A stretch of DNA of 64,000 nt from Stictocephala bisonia (GCA_035578905.1 JAQJVL010000684.1:372001-436000), one strand, 5' to 3'; positions 24,010 through 37,403 are shown, counted from the stretch's first letter. Notes: generated from the letters alone by a model not told the origin. Made by a program: numbers and translations.

Positions 24010-24965
24010 TCTTCTTATTTATTTTTTATTTTTTTTTAAACTGTCACACACCCCCAGTTAAGCCGCCGGGGAACATCAGAACGGACTGACCTGAAGACAG
24101 AAGAAGAGTTCCCTAGTTGTTAAGAGGGCAGCGAAGGCGCTCAATAGGCTCTATTACATGGTCCTCAGGCCAGGCCAGCACAGTAGAAATGACAGAAGAT
24201 CGGCCGGACGGCAGGCTGAGGGTCAAACGTCCAAACTCAAATACCTCGGAGCTAATTGTCTGTCTAGCCAAACATACTAAAATCCACTAGTAGTGACGGA
24301 AACTAACCACACACCCAGGCAAACCGTCGAACCGGTGAACCAAAGGCTGGAACCACGGAACAGACCAAGATCTCAGCCAACGGCCACAAAAGTAACAAGT
24401 CGACAAGACAAGAGCAATCTCACCTAACGGTCAGACAGCCTGGCAAACCAAAACGAAGAGTAACCAAAATGTACCAGTAAAAATACCCGGTACAGTATCC
24501 CTGTACTAAATTGCAGAACTGTGAGTGTTTCAATTTTTACTTGCTGTTGTCCTTCCCACAAGAAAAAACCTAAACCTATTCAGTGCAGTATCTCTTAAAC
24601 CTATAGCTTCTAGCTTTTCTAAGATAATATTGAATTCAACCATATCGAAAGCTTTATTAGCAAGCTGGTCTTATGTTATCTAGTTTTATAGAGTTATTGT
24701 CTTTCAAAATAGGTATCACTGAACTTAACTTCAGGCTTTAAGGAAAATGTCTTTGGAAAAACTACTGTTTATTAAGTTTACTAAAACTGGTGCAATCTCA
24801 TTAATTATATTTTTTAATAAATGTACATTAATCTTGTGAACGCCAGTTGATTTTTTAATTTTTTTAAAAGTGTAACAATAGTCGTAATTTCATTTACATC
24901 TGTTGGAGTTATAAAGAAAGAATGTTGATGGTAGGCACGTAAAGGTGGAAGGGTATTGGAATGTA
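24010..24965 (-). mobile_element. Non-LTR retrotransposon, minus strand, with GC-rich 3' part
   Basis: On the minus strand the segment 24,965-24,530 carries reverse-transcriptase sequence, and 24,530-24,045 is a distinctly GC-rich non-coding part. That part ends at ctgtcacacaccccc (plus-strand reading), next to a T/A-rich stretch at 24,010-24,042 that on the minus strand is a poly(A)-like tail. The order RT, GC-rich 3' region, A tail is what a retroposed element would show. The C-terminal half of ORF2 is missing, so there is an internal deletion or two fused insertions. Joining the two halves into one element is inference. Confidence 0.55.
24530..24965 (-). pseudogene. Reverse transcriptase fragment of a non-LTR element
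   Basis: Minus-strand reading gives, in order: PTDVNEI; INEIAPVLVNLINSSFSKD, the conserved block before the RT core; then NKAFDMVEFNIILEKLEAIG and LRDTALNRFRFFL, the RT block containing the first catalytic Asp of the palm and the segment after it. The blocks lie in different frames, with stops between them. The FADD-type catalytic motif is not present. Dead fragment of a CR1- or Jockey-like ORF2. Confidence 0.8.
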
Positions 24966-24969
24966 CAAC

Positions 24970-27180
24970 ATCTGGACGGCCTTTCTGTTTTACATATGGC
25001 CAACTAAACTAAAGTTTTTAAAAGCAAGTGATTATGATCTGGCAAAGTAAAATATGCGTGTACTTAAAGTAAAATTGATACTAGATATTAATATTTTTTT
25101 TATATTTTCTTGCAATATTTTCAATCGTAGTATTTTTAAAATCTTATTTTCTCTATCACAACTGAGGGTAATGTCTTGTTTGATGTATGAAGTATTGTAA
25201 ATTCTAATATTTTGGAAATATTTACGGATTTTTGGTAAAAACAAACGCAACGTAACTATGCTATAAAATTACAAATATGCACTATGAGCGTAAGTATTGA
25301 TTAGTAATACGAGATGTTTATTATTAGTTTAGTATATAAATCCATTTCAAATACTTTAAACGGCTAGTGATAAACAGTGACATGACTTTATTCTTACAAT
25401 GAATTGGATTCGTCATCATCAACATCGGTACATATACATCCTGGTAGGTTTTGTATATTTTTCATGTTCCTCTATTTGGCACCTCCTCCTGTGTGACAGA
25501 ACCCTTCTCCTTTCTTTATACTATTCTTAAATGTGTATCTTCTTCCACTCTTTCTTATTTCCTGCACAATTACTTTACTAACTGGCCTCAATAAACATTC
25601 TTTACTCGTTGTTGTCTGAGTAATTTTTTTAATTTTATTTTTACCATTTTTGTACACTGTCTCTCCTCCACCCACCTTACCTTCCCATCTTACTCCTTCC
25701 TTCCTCCTCCATAGCCACCACTGCCTCTAATTTTCATATATATCTTATTTTCTTAGTCTTTCCATGTTTCAATCATGGCATCCATAAAACAAAACACAGA
25801 TATTCATTCAACTCTTTCAATATTCAATTTCAAATGGTCCACTAAAAGAGTCTTCTTTTTTACCTTCCTTTGCTGTTGCAATTCTTGTTTTATTTCTTTT
25901 GTACATCTCTTATCTCTTATATTCCAACTTTCCAGGTATCTTCATTTCTCTTATATTCCCCCTTATATCAATATTAAGTTTATTGGAGCGTGTAGGTTAA
26001 ATGTCCTAATTATTAGTTTGTAGGTAGTGAATGCATATTTTATTTTATCGTCAGAAACCAATAATCTATAAATAAATTATTTTTAAACCCATAGTATTGT
26101 TATTGTTGCTTTAGTTAATAATTAAAGTTAAATTTTAAGCTTGAATCAATTATAATCAACTATTACTCAACCCCTTTATAGATAACATATATGTTTTTTA
26201 TTGCAATTGTATTCTTTCAATTTGTAATAAATCTATTATATGTTATTTAAACATGAAAATGTAGAAATGGGCATGAATCAAGCTATTTAGCTTGATTTAA
26301 TTGGGTGTTTAATGTTTTTAAATTTAAATAAATTATACCTATTTTTATTGCTATTACATATTACTACCAAAATAGAGGTTTGGTCTCAATAAAAATAATT
26401 AATTAAAATTGTTTGATAATAACATTAATATACGATAAACTTTGACAAATATATAAATATGCACGCATGAATTTATTTTGAGCTGAATTTTTTTTATGTT
26501 ATATTAGTTTTCTAAAATAAGCATCACGTATTTGAATTAAAATGCACAAAGGAAAATAAAAGTAATTATTGACAAAATGAACCGTGTTCAGTTCAGTTGT
26601 TTCATTGTCTCTTGTTACATGTCAATTTTACCATTCCAAATAGAATATTCTGTAATGTTGGACATTACAAGGCAAGTGGATTCCTGGAAAGTGGGACGCT
26701 GAAATTGAAAAATGCTCCGCATTCATCCACAACCAGATTGGTCCTTTACAGTTGCGTTTGAGTTTTAAATAGGTTTCTTGTAAAAAGGTGGGTAGAGAAA
26801 TGGATGTTTCAAACGATATTTCCAATTTATTTATATTTATTGGATATCATTTGTAAGTTATTACTTATTTAAAAAAAAAAATAGATTTGTTATTCGATTC
26901 GTTTGGGCGTATTTACTAATGTTTTTACTATTAGTTTATAAATCAAAATAAGCCAAAGTACGTAGGTTGTTAATTCGTATTTACTCAATAAAAATATCTT
27001 TCTTACTATTTTTTCATATATTTAATTATTTCTTTCATATAACATTTTTAACCCTATATAAAAATAAATATCGTCCAAAGTTACTTTACTACTATATTGT
27101 TTCACTAACATTGCGAAAGAATGAAAATAGGATAATTCCCGTTAATTCACTACCACAACTTTTTCATGTTTCCGTTAATG
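24970..27180. other. AT-rich DNA without recognisable genes
   Basis: Contains a pyrimidine-rich stretch at 25,480-25,750 (CTTCCTCC-type runs) and otherwise AT-rich sequence. Open frames are short and hydrophobic or low in complexity, as expected by chance in this composition. Confidence 0.55.
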
Positions 27181-27184
27181 TTCA

Positions 27185-27505
27185 ATTGCTCTAAAAACTG
27201 TCCCCCAATCATTTTTACGTCCCCTGTAGTGTTCCTTATCAGCTAGGAATCCGATATAGCTTATCGCTTTCCAAGAACATACACAGGGAAAGCGCATTCG
27301 GCGGTCTTCTTTTACCAGGTAAATTTAGGGTTAAGCAGCCCTCTATAGCACCTAACCTGGGGACCAACGATCAAGGGTGACTTCCGAACCATGGGAGTGA
27401 CAGGGCTAAATCTGTTCGTGATATTTTTCAGGACTCGAACACGGACCGATTGCATAGTGAGGCCACCGCCTTGGCTCCTTGGCTATGGCCGGTCCATGCA
27501 TACAT
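27185..27505 (-). repeat. SINE-like element with tRNA-like promoter
   Basis: Read on the minus strand from about 27,500, an A-box-like ggagccaaggcggtggcct is followed by a B-box-like tgttcgagtcc (27,431-27,441 on the plus strand), one mismatch from the consensus. The body then matches 61,200-61,345 (ctctaaaaactgt, atttttacgtc, taggaatccgata) and parts of 18.3 and 1.3 kb. This is the most complete copy in the window and the one that gives the family its orientation. Confidence 0.75.
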
Positions 27506-27509
27506 AAGC

Positions 27510-28140
27510 ATGAAATGATGAGGATAGTCATTCTGAAAATAAAATCAAAAACTAATTTTACCATCTTAATTTGCTTGCCTCGAAGACATAAAGTTTTGTA
27601 AACATTTGAACAAAAAAACGAGACATTACAAGAAATGAGACATTAGATAATTTACTATTTTCGTAAAGACAAATTGAAGTTGTTTTTATAATAACCACTA
27701 TTCCAACTGAAACACTTAAGTCGATGTCTACTTCTTATTGAAAAAGATCCGGAGAAAAATACCTCATTTGACAGTAAGAAAAGACAAGGGATGTGATCTG
27801 AATAGAAACTCACTCATTACCATCCCACCATGTCTCTCCAAAAAACATAGACTTTTCCTAATTACATTTTGTCAAAATTTATATTCTTTTTATAAAGAAA
27901 ATTTAAGCCCATTTATTTATTAGTTACACAGCACTTGAGATATCTTAAAATATTGCAATGCTACTGTGATTTTTTTTAAAGTTAAAATAGTTAATGATAG
28001 TAAATTTGTTATCGAAAACCTTTTAAGTCTGTTGAAAGATCAGTAATTGATTCGAACAATTTTAAGTAAAGAATTGGATACTGAAATATTTTAAAATCTT
28101 TTTTCAAATCAATAGTGTGAAATATAAAAGTTTAACGTAC
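27510..28140. other. AT-rich DNA without recognisable features
   Basis: No gene or repeat relationship recognised. Confidence 0.5.
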
Positions 28141-28146
28141 AATATT

Positions 28147-28214
28147 CTGCCACCCACCCACTTATACATGTACAATTGTATTGCACTACCCATATACGTA
28201 CAGTGGTATTAAGT
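28147..28214. repeat. Two diverged units of the 37-bp minisatellite family
   Basis: The sequence cacccacccacttatacatg tacaattgtatt followed by acccatatacgtacagtggt att matches the 37-bp unit of 15.47 kb in order, in the same orientation, about 12 kb away. Confidence 0.65.
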
Positions 28215-28219
28215 GACGT

Positions 28220-30036
28220 TGATTGTCTCCATTAATTAACTAAAGTGGTACTCGTTACGGATCCAAAATAAAGTAAGTCAGTTGCAGGTATCAAATAAGA
28301 GCCAAGTAAATATACAGTCACTGACCTTGTCAACAAGTGTCACGTCTGGTGAAACTATGTTTAGGCTGTACTTGTAATCAAGTACTACATTTCATGAACA
28401 CACTGCACTTTGTATCTTCTGCGAAACTTTCAAAAAAGTGCTATGTGTAGTGTTAAGAGACTTAGTGGAAAGGGTGTTTTACGTGGGAAAACTTAAGTCT
28501 ATTCTGATGTTTTATATAATGACCGAACCAAGTTTTGAACTGCCAATAATACAAATAGTAAGTGAGAAAGTACAGGTTTAGAGAAATGTATATATCTTGG
28601 TAAACATAAATCATATCTTCTTGAACTATTATTTATTTTATAGACTGTAAAATGGCAATTTGAGAACATATCTATTTAAGCTGAAAATATAAATAGATTT
28701 TACTATCACCCACTTCATAAATTTTAGTCCAATTCAAATTCTTGTTAGTTTATTTAAAATGCCAGAAAAAATGTTCAAACCACCTTAGCATAATATGGTA
28801 AAACATTACAGAACTGTAAACTAATATTTTATTTTTGGGATCAAGTTTCTGAACAAATATAAAAAGTGTCATTTTGGAACAAAACTAGTCACTTATCATA
28901 CAATAAAAAATATATTTAACTGTTATGTAACTTTCAAATTAATTCCCTATAATTTAAAATTATTTTAATATATAAGCTAAAGCTCCAACTAAATTCTTTA
29001 TAATAAACTGTAATTAAAAAACATTTTAAAACAAAAATATACATAGGATAGTGAAATGTTGTTTTACAATGTCTACGTGTTGCAATTTCAATACACTGGA
29101 CACGTTCCATCCATCATGTGAGGGACAACAGCTGGTAAAAGGTTTCTCTGAAGAAAGTTCAACTCTTTACTTTAACACGTTACTTTGCCTCAGGAAACTT
29201 ATGAGGTGAAGTTTAACGGTGTTAAAAACTCACAAAATTTAAATACAACCCTTAAATAATATTAATATTTAATGAAGACTTACTTTTTTCAAAAATTTTA
29301 ATTGTTGTTTAATATTATAAATCCAGTAAAGAAAGAGCCTGTTAACAATATTAATTAATAAAAATAGCTAACTTAAAACTACGAAATACAATTGTTTATA
29401 GCATTAACAAAAATTTATTTAAATAAGGTAAAATAATACCAATATAAAATATGTCTAAATTTATACTTGTACATATTAATATATTAACAAATTAATTACC
29501 CATAGTAGAAATGTTCAATCTTTAATTTTTTCTACAGTTTAAATTTAAATCAGAAAGTTTCGATGGTATAACAATGATAATTAAATTACAATCGAATACT
29601 ATTTAATACTCACATTGTACTAATGAGTACGTAAAAACTTTACGTTGGTGTAAAATTCGTAAGGTAACTAACCAAAAAAAATTTAGTTGTCATTTGTACG
29701 TATGATGATAAAATGTTTCTTTCTTGATCGCAAATGATCAAGTAAATTTACTTTTATTATGTACTTATAGGTTTCAGTTTTATACAATGGTCTATTCAGC
29801 TCAGGCAATTTTGCTACGTATCAACAAATTTTACACGGTTGGAACTAATTCTCTTCATACTGATTCAGACATACTATATGTGGCATATTATACTGATGCA
29901 GATAGTATAGATTTGGGAAAGCTTCACCTTTATTTCTCTCTCGGAGGTACTTTCGGTTGCGCGGCCAATCCAGAAGTCCCTAGATAGTGTTAGAATATTT
30001 TAGTAATCTAGCTAATTTTCTTTTGGATTGTTCAAG

Positions 30037-30040
<4 letters not shown>
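28220..30040. other. AT-rich DNA without recognisable genes
   Basis: An 87-codon frame at 29,724-29,987 shows no motif I recognise and no paralogue in the window, so I do not call it a gene. The rest is AT-rich. Confidence 0.5.
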
Positions 30041-30091
<51 letters not shown>

Positions 30092-30092
30092 T
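30041..30092. repeat. (CA)15-(TA)n compound microsatellite
   Basis: Thirty bases of CA repeat (30,041-30,070) pass directly into about 21 bases of TA repeat. Confidence 0.97.
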
Positions 30093-30099
30093 CTTCTGT

Positions 30100-32400
30100 A
30101 TTGCAGTGGCACCTTAAAAACTACACACTTTCGCCAACTAGTCAGTCTTCAGTATGGAGTGAAAGTTTACTTGTGACAGAAAAGTGATCAGTGACAAAAA
30201 GTGTCAGTTCATAACGAGTGTCATAAATTGAATGAACGTGGTTTAATTTAAAGTAATCAGAACATGCCTATTAATTCATATTTATAATTATATTCTGTTT
30301 TGTAATTTAGTAAGTGTTTGTAAATAAAAGTAACAATCGTTAGACACGGAAATAAATCAAGCACTTATTACTCTTAGATTCCTGTTGGACCATAACAACA
30401 CCTACTTCTAGATGTAGCTCCATTAGGCTATAAATGTTTTACTTTAATTGTTTCTTCAATTTACAAATAATATATTTTGTATTGTGTTTTGAATCCACTA
30501 ATTATGTCTTCAATTGACAAACCCCGATTACACTCATGATTACTACGTTAAAATAAATCAAGTAATCCCCAAAGTCCCTAAAATCCTAACCACTAATTCG
30601 TATCACTCCTTAAAGCTTCCAAATACGTTCGCGAAAGGTTGTGTCGGCGTCTCATGTATATCTATATAAGTATTTCCATCCCAAAACCTAACAAAACTAA
30701 CCTAACCCTATCACACCAAACTTGACAAATCCAAACTTATCACTTAATAAAAACGTATGTTAACAATAAACAGGTGTTTTTAGGTGTTAGGGTCACATGA
30801 TGTTTGGCTTCTCAATAGATAAGCAACAATATGAGACAAAACAAAATTTAATTAATAGTATAATTTTATTAAGTACACAGAAAACGCCAGAATATTTTTA
30901 TATCAACATAAACTAGTTATTAAATGTTATAAATCTCAACAAAGACCTTTCTAGTGTCAAAGGAAGTAGTTGACGTCAGAGTCTACCCTTTCAACTGGGT
31001 TGTATTATCTCCTGACTTCCTGTTTCCTTCAACTGACAACAACTAAATGTTTGTAACGTGTAAACTGTCTCATTATCCTGAACCTAATTATTTCTACTTC
31101 CTGCTACATCCATTGAAATAGAGCATTTCCGTTCGTCGAGTATAGTAAAAGAAACATGCAATGTTTTATTCAAATAGTCTTGTATCTCATTTACACACAA
31201 ACTTAGTGTAACGAATTTTTTCACTGAAATAAAAAAACTTTAATTCATTATTAACTTTGTGAAAATAATTATTTTATAGCACGCTATAATGCATGTAACG
31301 AATCTCCCGACTTTACGTAAGCCCGACTCGTTTTCCTATTTGATGCACGATGTTGCCCAGAGTTATTTTGGGTTTGACATATGATAAAGAGAAATTAATT
31401 TTTTATGTTCAAGTAAATCCCCATAGAAGAGACATTTTAATTTGCTTCAGTAATACAATATTGTGTATAAACACTGCGATAAGAACAATCCATAAACAAT
31501 TAGGGGAAAAACGTAAAGGTCAAAATAAACAGTAATTATGCTTAATAAGGTATACCAGGTTTACTTTTAATCAGATTTACTAGATCGATCAAATGGATTT
31601 AAGACAGGCGCATTGAAGGAACTGAAACGTTGCAAAAATGCGAGACGTAAAAGCCTTGATGTGGTTGCAGCTGGTTTACATCGTCACGCCATTAGTTGTA
31701 ACTATTCCAAACTCTACGTAGTTCCATAATTTGCTGTAATAGCGCTTTGAAGACAAGTTGGAATATTGTATAGATAAATAAAACAAGTTATATTTATCTA
31801 CATAAATGCTTCCTTGACTTTATTATATTGGCATTAGTTTTAGGGTTATGTATACATATAACACTGTATAAGCCAATATACATGTTTCCGAAAATAATAT
31901 TTTTATTCTAAAATGTTAAGGACATGTAATGCCATATTTGTATTTTTAAAACTCAATAGTACATAGCCTATCTACGTATGATGAAGGCTGTGTTATCTAT
32001 AAGGTATTATTTTTAAATGGCTAATAGCGACACCATAGAAATATACCACCATAATTGGTCGAAACAAAGAACTGGGAACTTGAAGGTGATGTCTTAATTT
32101 GTAATTTGAATATCATTAATCTGCACGAAGTATATATTTATAACATTAAACTTGACTTATCACTATGCTCTTGGAAAACGCCATGTTTAAATGTATAATT
32201 TTTTTTTATTTAATAACTTTAAGCAATAATTATACGCTACGTATGAAACTGAACAGTTTATTAAATACCATATCAATTATATTTAATTATTTATACTTAT
32301 TAGTATCGATCAGTTATTTGCAATAACAAGGCGGGAGTTTTTTGTTTTAATATATTTAAATTAAAATTCCAAATAATATTTAATTTATCGTATTTATTGT
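30100..32400. other. AT-rich DNA without recognisable genes
   Basis: A minor ctaacctaaccct motif occurs near 30,698 (reverse of TTAGG type). A more balanced patch at 31,590-31,740 has no assignable frame. Confidence 0.5.
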
Positions 32401-32404
32401 TGGT

Positions 32405-32755
32405 ACTTGTAGCACAGTAGTGCTACCCAGCTACCCAGGGACAAAGTGCCATGTAAAGTTATGGAAGTCCTTTTAATACTAACATAGCGACCGCTCAATG
32501 GTTGCCATCGATGTGGACCCAACTAGAGCAATATGGAATGTCCATCATGGGTTGTCTTTAGGGCCCGGATGGTGTGTAGGTAAGAGAACTGATAATCTAC
32601 CTTTTCAGACCAATACTACGTGGTTTGGATTCCACTCAAAGCTTAAGGTCCCTTGAATGCCCTTATATTGTCCGATTAATAAATTGAGTATTGTCATATT
32701 CATCCACATCTAATGACCGACGTCTTATAATAAGTATGAATAAGTATAACAACCC
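32405..32755 (+). repeat. Dispersed SINE-like repeat, family of 58.4 kb, copy 2
   Basis: Contains ctacccagctacccagggac, atggaatgtccat and gaccaatactacgtggtttg gattcca in the same order as the 58.38-kb copy, then ends with a gaccgacgtctta block matching gatcggcgtctta there. Same orientation. Confidence 0.8.
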
Positions 32756-32759
32756 CCTA

Positions 32760-35321
32760 CTGAACTGTTGCCCTAGTCAGGTAACATACACCACGTTTGA
32801 TAGAGATGGTTGACGATAAACAAAGAACAACAATGTGGCAGAAGAGTCTATATTGGCCTATATAGTAGAATGCATTACATATTTATGGCGTGTGTTATGG
32901 TGACAGACTATTACTGTTATGGTAAACCCCTTATACAACCACTTTGCCTAGTTATGTATCGGTACACTTACTTTATGAAGTTTTATTTATCATTTAACTG
33001 TTAACAGATTCGAAATAAATAACACCGTTGAAATATTACTGTTCAATAATTTATTTATTTATAAAATGTAAGACGTGAAACCCTCCAGGCCTTAGTCAAT
33101 AAAATGTATTACGTTTGACTAATAAAAAAGGTAATTTTATTAAAGTAGTTGTAATGTATTTGATTAATAAACTCATTCAGTGGATTATGTATTTCCATCC
33201 TTGCATGAAAAAATAAAAGTATATTCAAACAGATTTTGTATAAAATGAACAAGTTACTATAAATCAATAAATACGTCTATTTTACTGCTTTAAATGGAAC
33301 TTTGTAAACAGCTGATTTCAAACTACGTAACAAAATTAAAGTTTATTGTTAAAAGTAAAATAATTATTTAACAGGAGATTCTGTCTACTGCACTATAATA
33401 TAGCTAAACAACTAATAGTGAAAATTGCTAAAAGCGTGACGTTTTGACTTATGGACTAATTTAATTAGATTAAGCTTTTTATGTCTAAATATATAATAGC
33501 ATTTATATTATAATAAAGTTAAAAGCCCGCTCAATTTGATTAAGTAAAATATATTATGTTAGGTAAATTTAAATTGGTTTTCTAAAAAATAAGCTAACTA
33601 GGCAATGACTTTTGTGGATTTTTCAAGACAGCACGATGCAAAAGGTAACCAATCCAATACTACAAATATACACACATATTTTATCTAAATACTTAACAGT
33701 TTATTTTTTAACAGAACATTTTTCATATAACATTTAAAAATTCTTTGAACTAATGAAAAAAAACTACAGCACAATAATTTTTTATACAATAATATATTTT
33801 ATATTATTATATTTTTTAATATTATATACCATTATATACATGCAATGATGTCAATAATGTATAATTATTATTAAATAGTATCATATTAATGAAAATAATA
33901 TTTATTTAATATGATGGTATATTCATTTACATGATTACACAAAACATACAATTTGTCCTGTCTATGAAGGAAGTGTCAATGTAACACATTATTAGCCTTT
34001 AAAAATAGGGTTCGGTTATGTAAGTATTGACCAGTCCATAGTTCTGGGCGTGTTGTTCTGGGCATGCGCGTCAGTGGATTTCCCTCTCCAACGACATTTG
34101 TACATTCAAGTTAAGAAATGAACAACTCGGCCATGGTAATTAGAAACTACTTCGACATGATTGGTAAGATTTATTTACCAGTATTTAATAGAATAATCAA
34201 ACCAGGTGATTTCACTCATGTGACGTCACAGTCTACTGCACAGGTTCGTCGTCATACCTACTGTATTTTCTATTTACCATGTTCTCAGATAGAACAAAAC
34301 CAGCAGCATTTTTTTTTATACAAATTGTTTTTACTATTTACATTGATATAAACCAACTCAATGAACTATGAAATTAAAAAAAAACATATGTTTCATGAAT
34401 TAATAAAACTTATTATACATTAATAAATTTTAATAACACAAGCACCATCAAGCAAAATAAACAATAATATCAGCCAACCTTAATAAGACTTTGAACAGAC
34501 TATACACAATGGACGTAGGAGAAGTAAAGCTGGTAATATTCACTATCTCGCTCACACTACCTCTCCTACAAGCCTAGAACCATGTCCTGGTCCGTAATAA
34601 ACCTACCGTATTGTAAATTAAATCATATAAGTACGTAGATTTAAAATCATTATTAATTAACTATAAAGTATTTTCATTACTGAGCTTGTTTCATAGTATC
34701 CAATAGATCAACAACAATGTTTTCTATCTAACAGTAGAGAAAATGAAGTGTCCTATAGGGCAGACGTAGTAGCTTAGAGGTTTTATTACCAAAATAATTT
34801 ACCCTCCCCCAACTCCATTATTAAATCTTTTTATGACGTACCAAACACAACTTAAAATCGTTGTGTTCTATTTTGTGTTTTATGAGGTTGTTCTGATGAT
34901 AAATGCGTTCTATTAGATAATTTTATTTCGATCATACGTTTTCATGCCTGTGAAGTTTTAGTTGATCCTTGTTTTTGTTGGTAAAACAGATGTATTTAAT
35001 TGATTTCATAATATTTTTGAATATGCTAAACTAAATTTTTGGTTTGATCTAAAAAAGTAGGCCATGACTATCAGCATCTCAGTTGAAACACCGGAATGTA
35101 AGATTCACGTCAACAACTCTAATAGCGTTAGGATGTGTAATAGAAACTCACTATTTATCTTAGAAATGGAATAATATAAGATATTTACTTATATTATTGT
35201 ATTTTACTGTTTAAATAAATTGAATTTTTTCTGATAATTTATTTAAATTTGTTTTGTTTTGTATTTATGTTAAAATCAACAAGAAAATTTAACAAAAGTT
35301 AACCATCATAAAAGTTTCAAA

Positions 35322-35325
<4 letters not shown>
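32760..35325. other. AT-rich DNA without recognisable genes
   Basis: No convincing gene. The patch at 34,535-34,565 (cactatctcgctcacactac) weakly resembles the repeat at 17.18 and 63.75 kb. Confidence 0.5.

Positions 35326-35371
<46 letters not shown>
35326..35371. repeat. (TA)n microsatellite
   Basis: About 45 bases of uninterrupted TA. Confidence 0.97.
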
Positions 35372-35374
<3 letters not shown>

Positions 35375-36180
35375 TAATAATTATGCTTTGAATATTATCA
35401 TCAGTAAAATATCCGTTTGAAATATATGAAATGCTTGTAGAAACACTTTTAATTTTTAAAGGAGTTCATTCACATTAATTTAGGTATTCAAATTAGTTTT
35501 AGCAAAAAGTATTTAAGAAGGAGAATAAAAATTTTCACCAAGAGCCACTAGGTGAAGAATGTGGTTCGTTGGACTCACGGGGTGAGAAGTAATGAGTGAT
35601 TCCTATTCAACTCACACCTCTTTCTACTTTCTTTCTGTCGGGGAAGTAATTTTTCTCGGGTTGTGTTTTTCAGTGTGCTGAATATTCTCCTGTTAATTAG
35701 AAGGCTTTTTCGTGATAATCATTGTGTATGGATTTTAATTTTGTTTAATTTTGGCCTTTTAGGCATTGAATGTAACAAGTTTTAAAACGTAAAAAATGTA
35801 TGTTATTTATTTTACTTATGTTTATGGTTGTACTTATGTTATTTATTAGGTATAGTGAATTTATTGGCGCTTTATTATGTTTGTAACAATAATCATTTCA
35901 TTTAATGATTTTATATATTTCCTGTGGTTTGAAACCACGTCCTGTTTAGAGCAAACAGAATCTTAAGTCACTTGCACTTAATGTAAGTGATATTAATTGT
36001 CCATTAGTTACAGAAATTATCCGGAACATCAAGTGAATTAAAGTAGGCCCAATAAATCTGTTTTTTTTTTTTTAATTGGGTAGAAAGACTAGATAGAAAC
36101 TTTATTTAATCCACAAATTTTGCACATACCAAAGGGTGTATTTACTACATAGACTCTGATGATTACTTCTCTAATTACAT
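35372..36180. other. AT-rich DNA before the TTAGG-type array
   Basis: A more balanced patch at 35,540-35,670 is not recognised. The rest is AT-rich. Confidence 0.5.
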
Positions 36181-36182
36181 TT

Positions 36183-37403
36183 TAGGTTATATTAGGTTAG
36201 TTTTGGTTGTGCTGGGTTAGGCTAGGTTAGGTTAGGTTTGGTTAGGTTAGGTTAGGTTCGGTTGGGCTGGGTTAGGGTAGGTTAGGTTAGGCTAGGTTAG
36301 GTTAGGTTCGGTTGGGCTGGGTTAGGGTAGGTTAGGTTCGTTGAGCTAGGTTAGGCTAGGTTAGGTTTGGTTGGGCTGGGTTAGGGTAGGTTAGGTTAGG
36401 TTAGGTTCGGTTGGGCTGAGTTAGGCTAGGTTAGGTTAGGTTAGGTTCGGTTGGGCTAGGTTAGGCTAGGTTAGGTTAGGTTAGGTTTGGTTGGTCTGGG
36501 TTAGGGTAGGTTAGGTTAGGTTCGGTTGGGCTGGGTTAGGGTAGGTTAGGTTTGGTTGGGCTGGGTTAGGGTAGGTTAGGTTAGGTTAGATTTGGTTAAG
36601 CTGGATTAGGCTAGGTTAGGTTAGGTTCGGTTGGGCTGGGTTAGGTTAGGTTTGGTTGGGCTGGGTTAGGGTAGGTTAGGTTAGGTTCGGTTGGGCTGGG
36701 TTAGTGTAGGTTAGGTTCGGTTGGGCTAGGTTAGGCTAGGTTAGGTTAGGTTAGGTTTGGTTGGGCTGGGTTAGGGTAGGTTAGGTTTGGTTGGGCTGGG
36801 TTAGGGTAGGTTAGGTTAGGTTAGGTTAGGTTCGGTTGGTCTGGGTTAGGGTAGGTTATGTTCGGTTGAGCTAGGTTAGGCTAGGTTAGGTTTGGTTGGG
36901 TTGGGTTAGGGTAGGTTAGGTTAGGTTCGGTTGGGCTGGGTTAGGCTAGGTTAGGTTAGGTTAGGTTCGGTTGGGCTAGGTTAGGTTAGGTTAGTTTTGG
37001 TTGGGCTGGGTTATGGTAGGTTAGGTTAGGTTCGGTTGGGCTGGGTTAGGGTAGGTTAGGTTAGGTTCGGTTAGGTTGGGCTGGGTTAGGCTAGGTTATG
37101 TTAGGTTAGGATTGGTTGGGCTGGGTTAGGGTAGGTTAGGTTAGGTTAGGTTCGGTTGGGCTAGGTTAGGCTAGGTTAGGTTAGGTTCGGTTGGACTAGG
37201 TTAGGCTAGGTTAGGTTTGGTTGGGCTGAGTTAGGGTAGGTTAGGTTAGGTTAGGTTCGGTTGGGCTGGGTTAGTGTAAGTTAGGCTAGGTTACGTTAGG
37301 TTAGGTTTGGTTGGGCTGGGTTAGCGTAGGTTAGGTTCGGTTGTGCTGGGTTAGGGTAGGTTAGGTTCGGTTGGGCTAGGTTAGGGTAGGTTATGTTAGG
37401 TTA
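36183..37403 (+). repeat. Interstitial TTAGG-type (telomere-like) array
   Basis: About 1.2 kb built from pentamers: TTAGG predominates and is interspersed with TTCGG, TTGGG, CTGGG, GTAGG, CTAGG and TTTGG variants that mostly keep the 5-bp phase. A recurring block TTAGG-TTCGG-TTGGG-CTGGG-TTAGG-GTAGG forms an irregular higher-order unit of about 35-55 bp. The G-rich strand is the plus strand. TTAGG is the ancestral arthropod telomere repeat. The flanks are ordinary AT-rich DNA, so this is interstitial and not a chromosome end. Confidence 0.95.

Noticed and set aside
36183..37403. True chromosome end
   Set aside because: The array is flanked on both sides by ordinary AT-rich DNA and carries many variant pentamers; it is interstitial.
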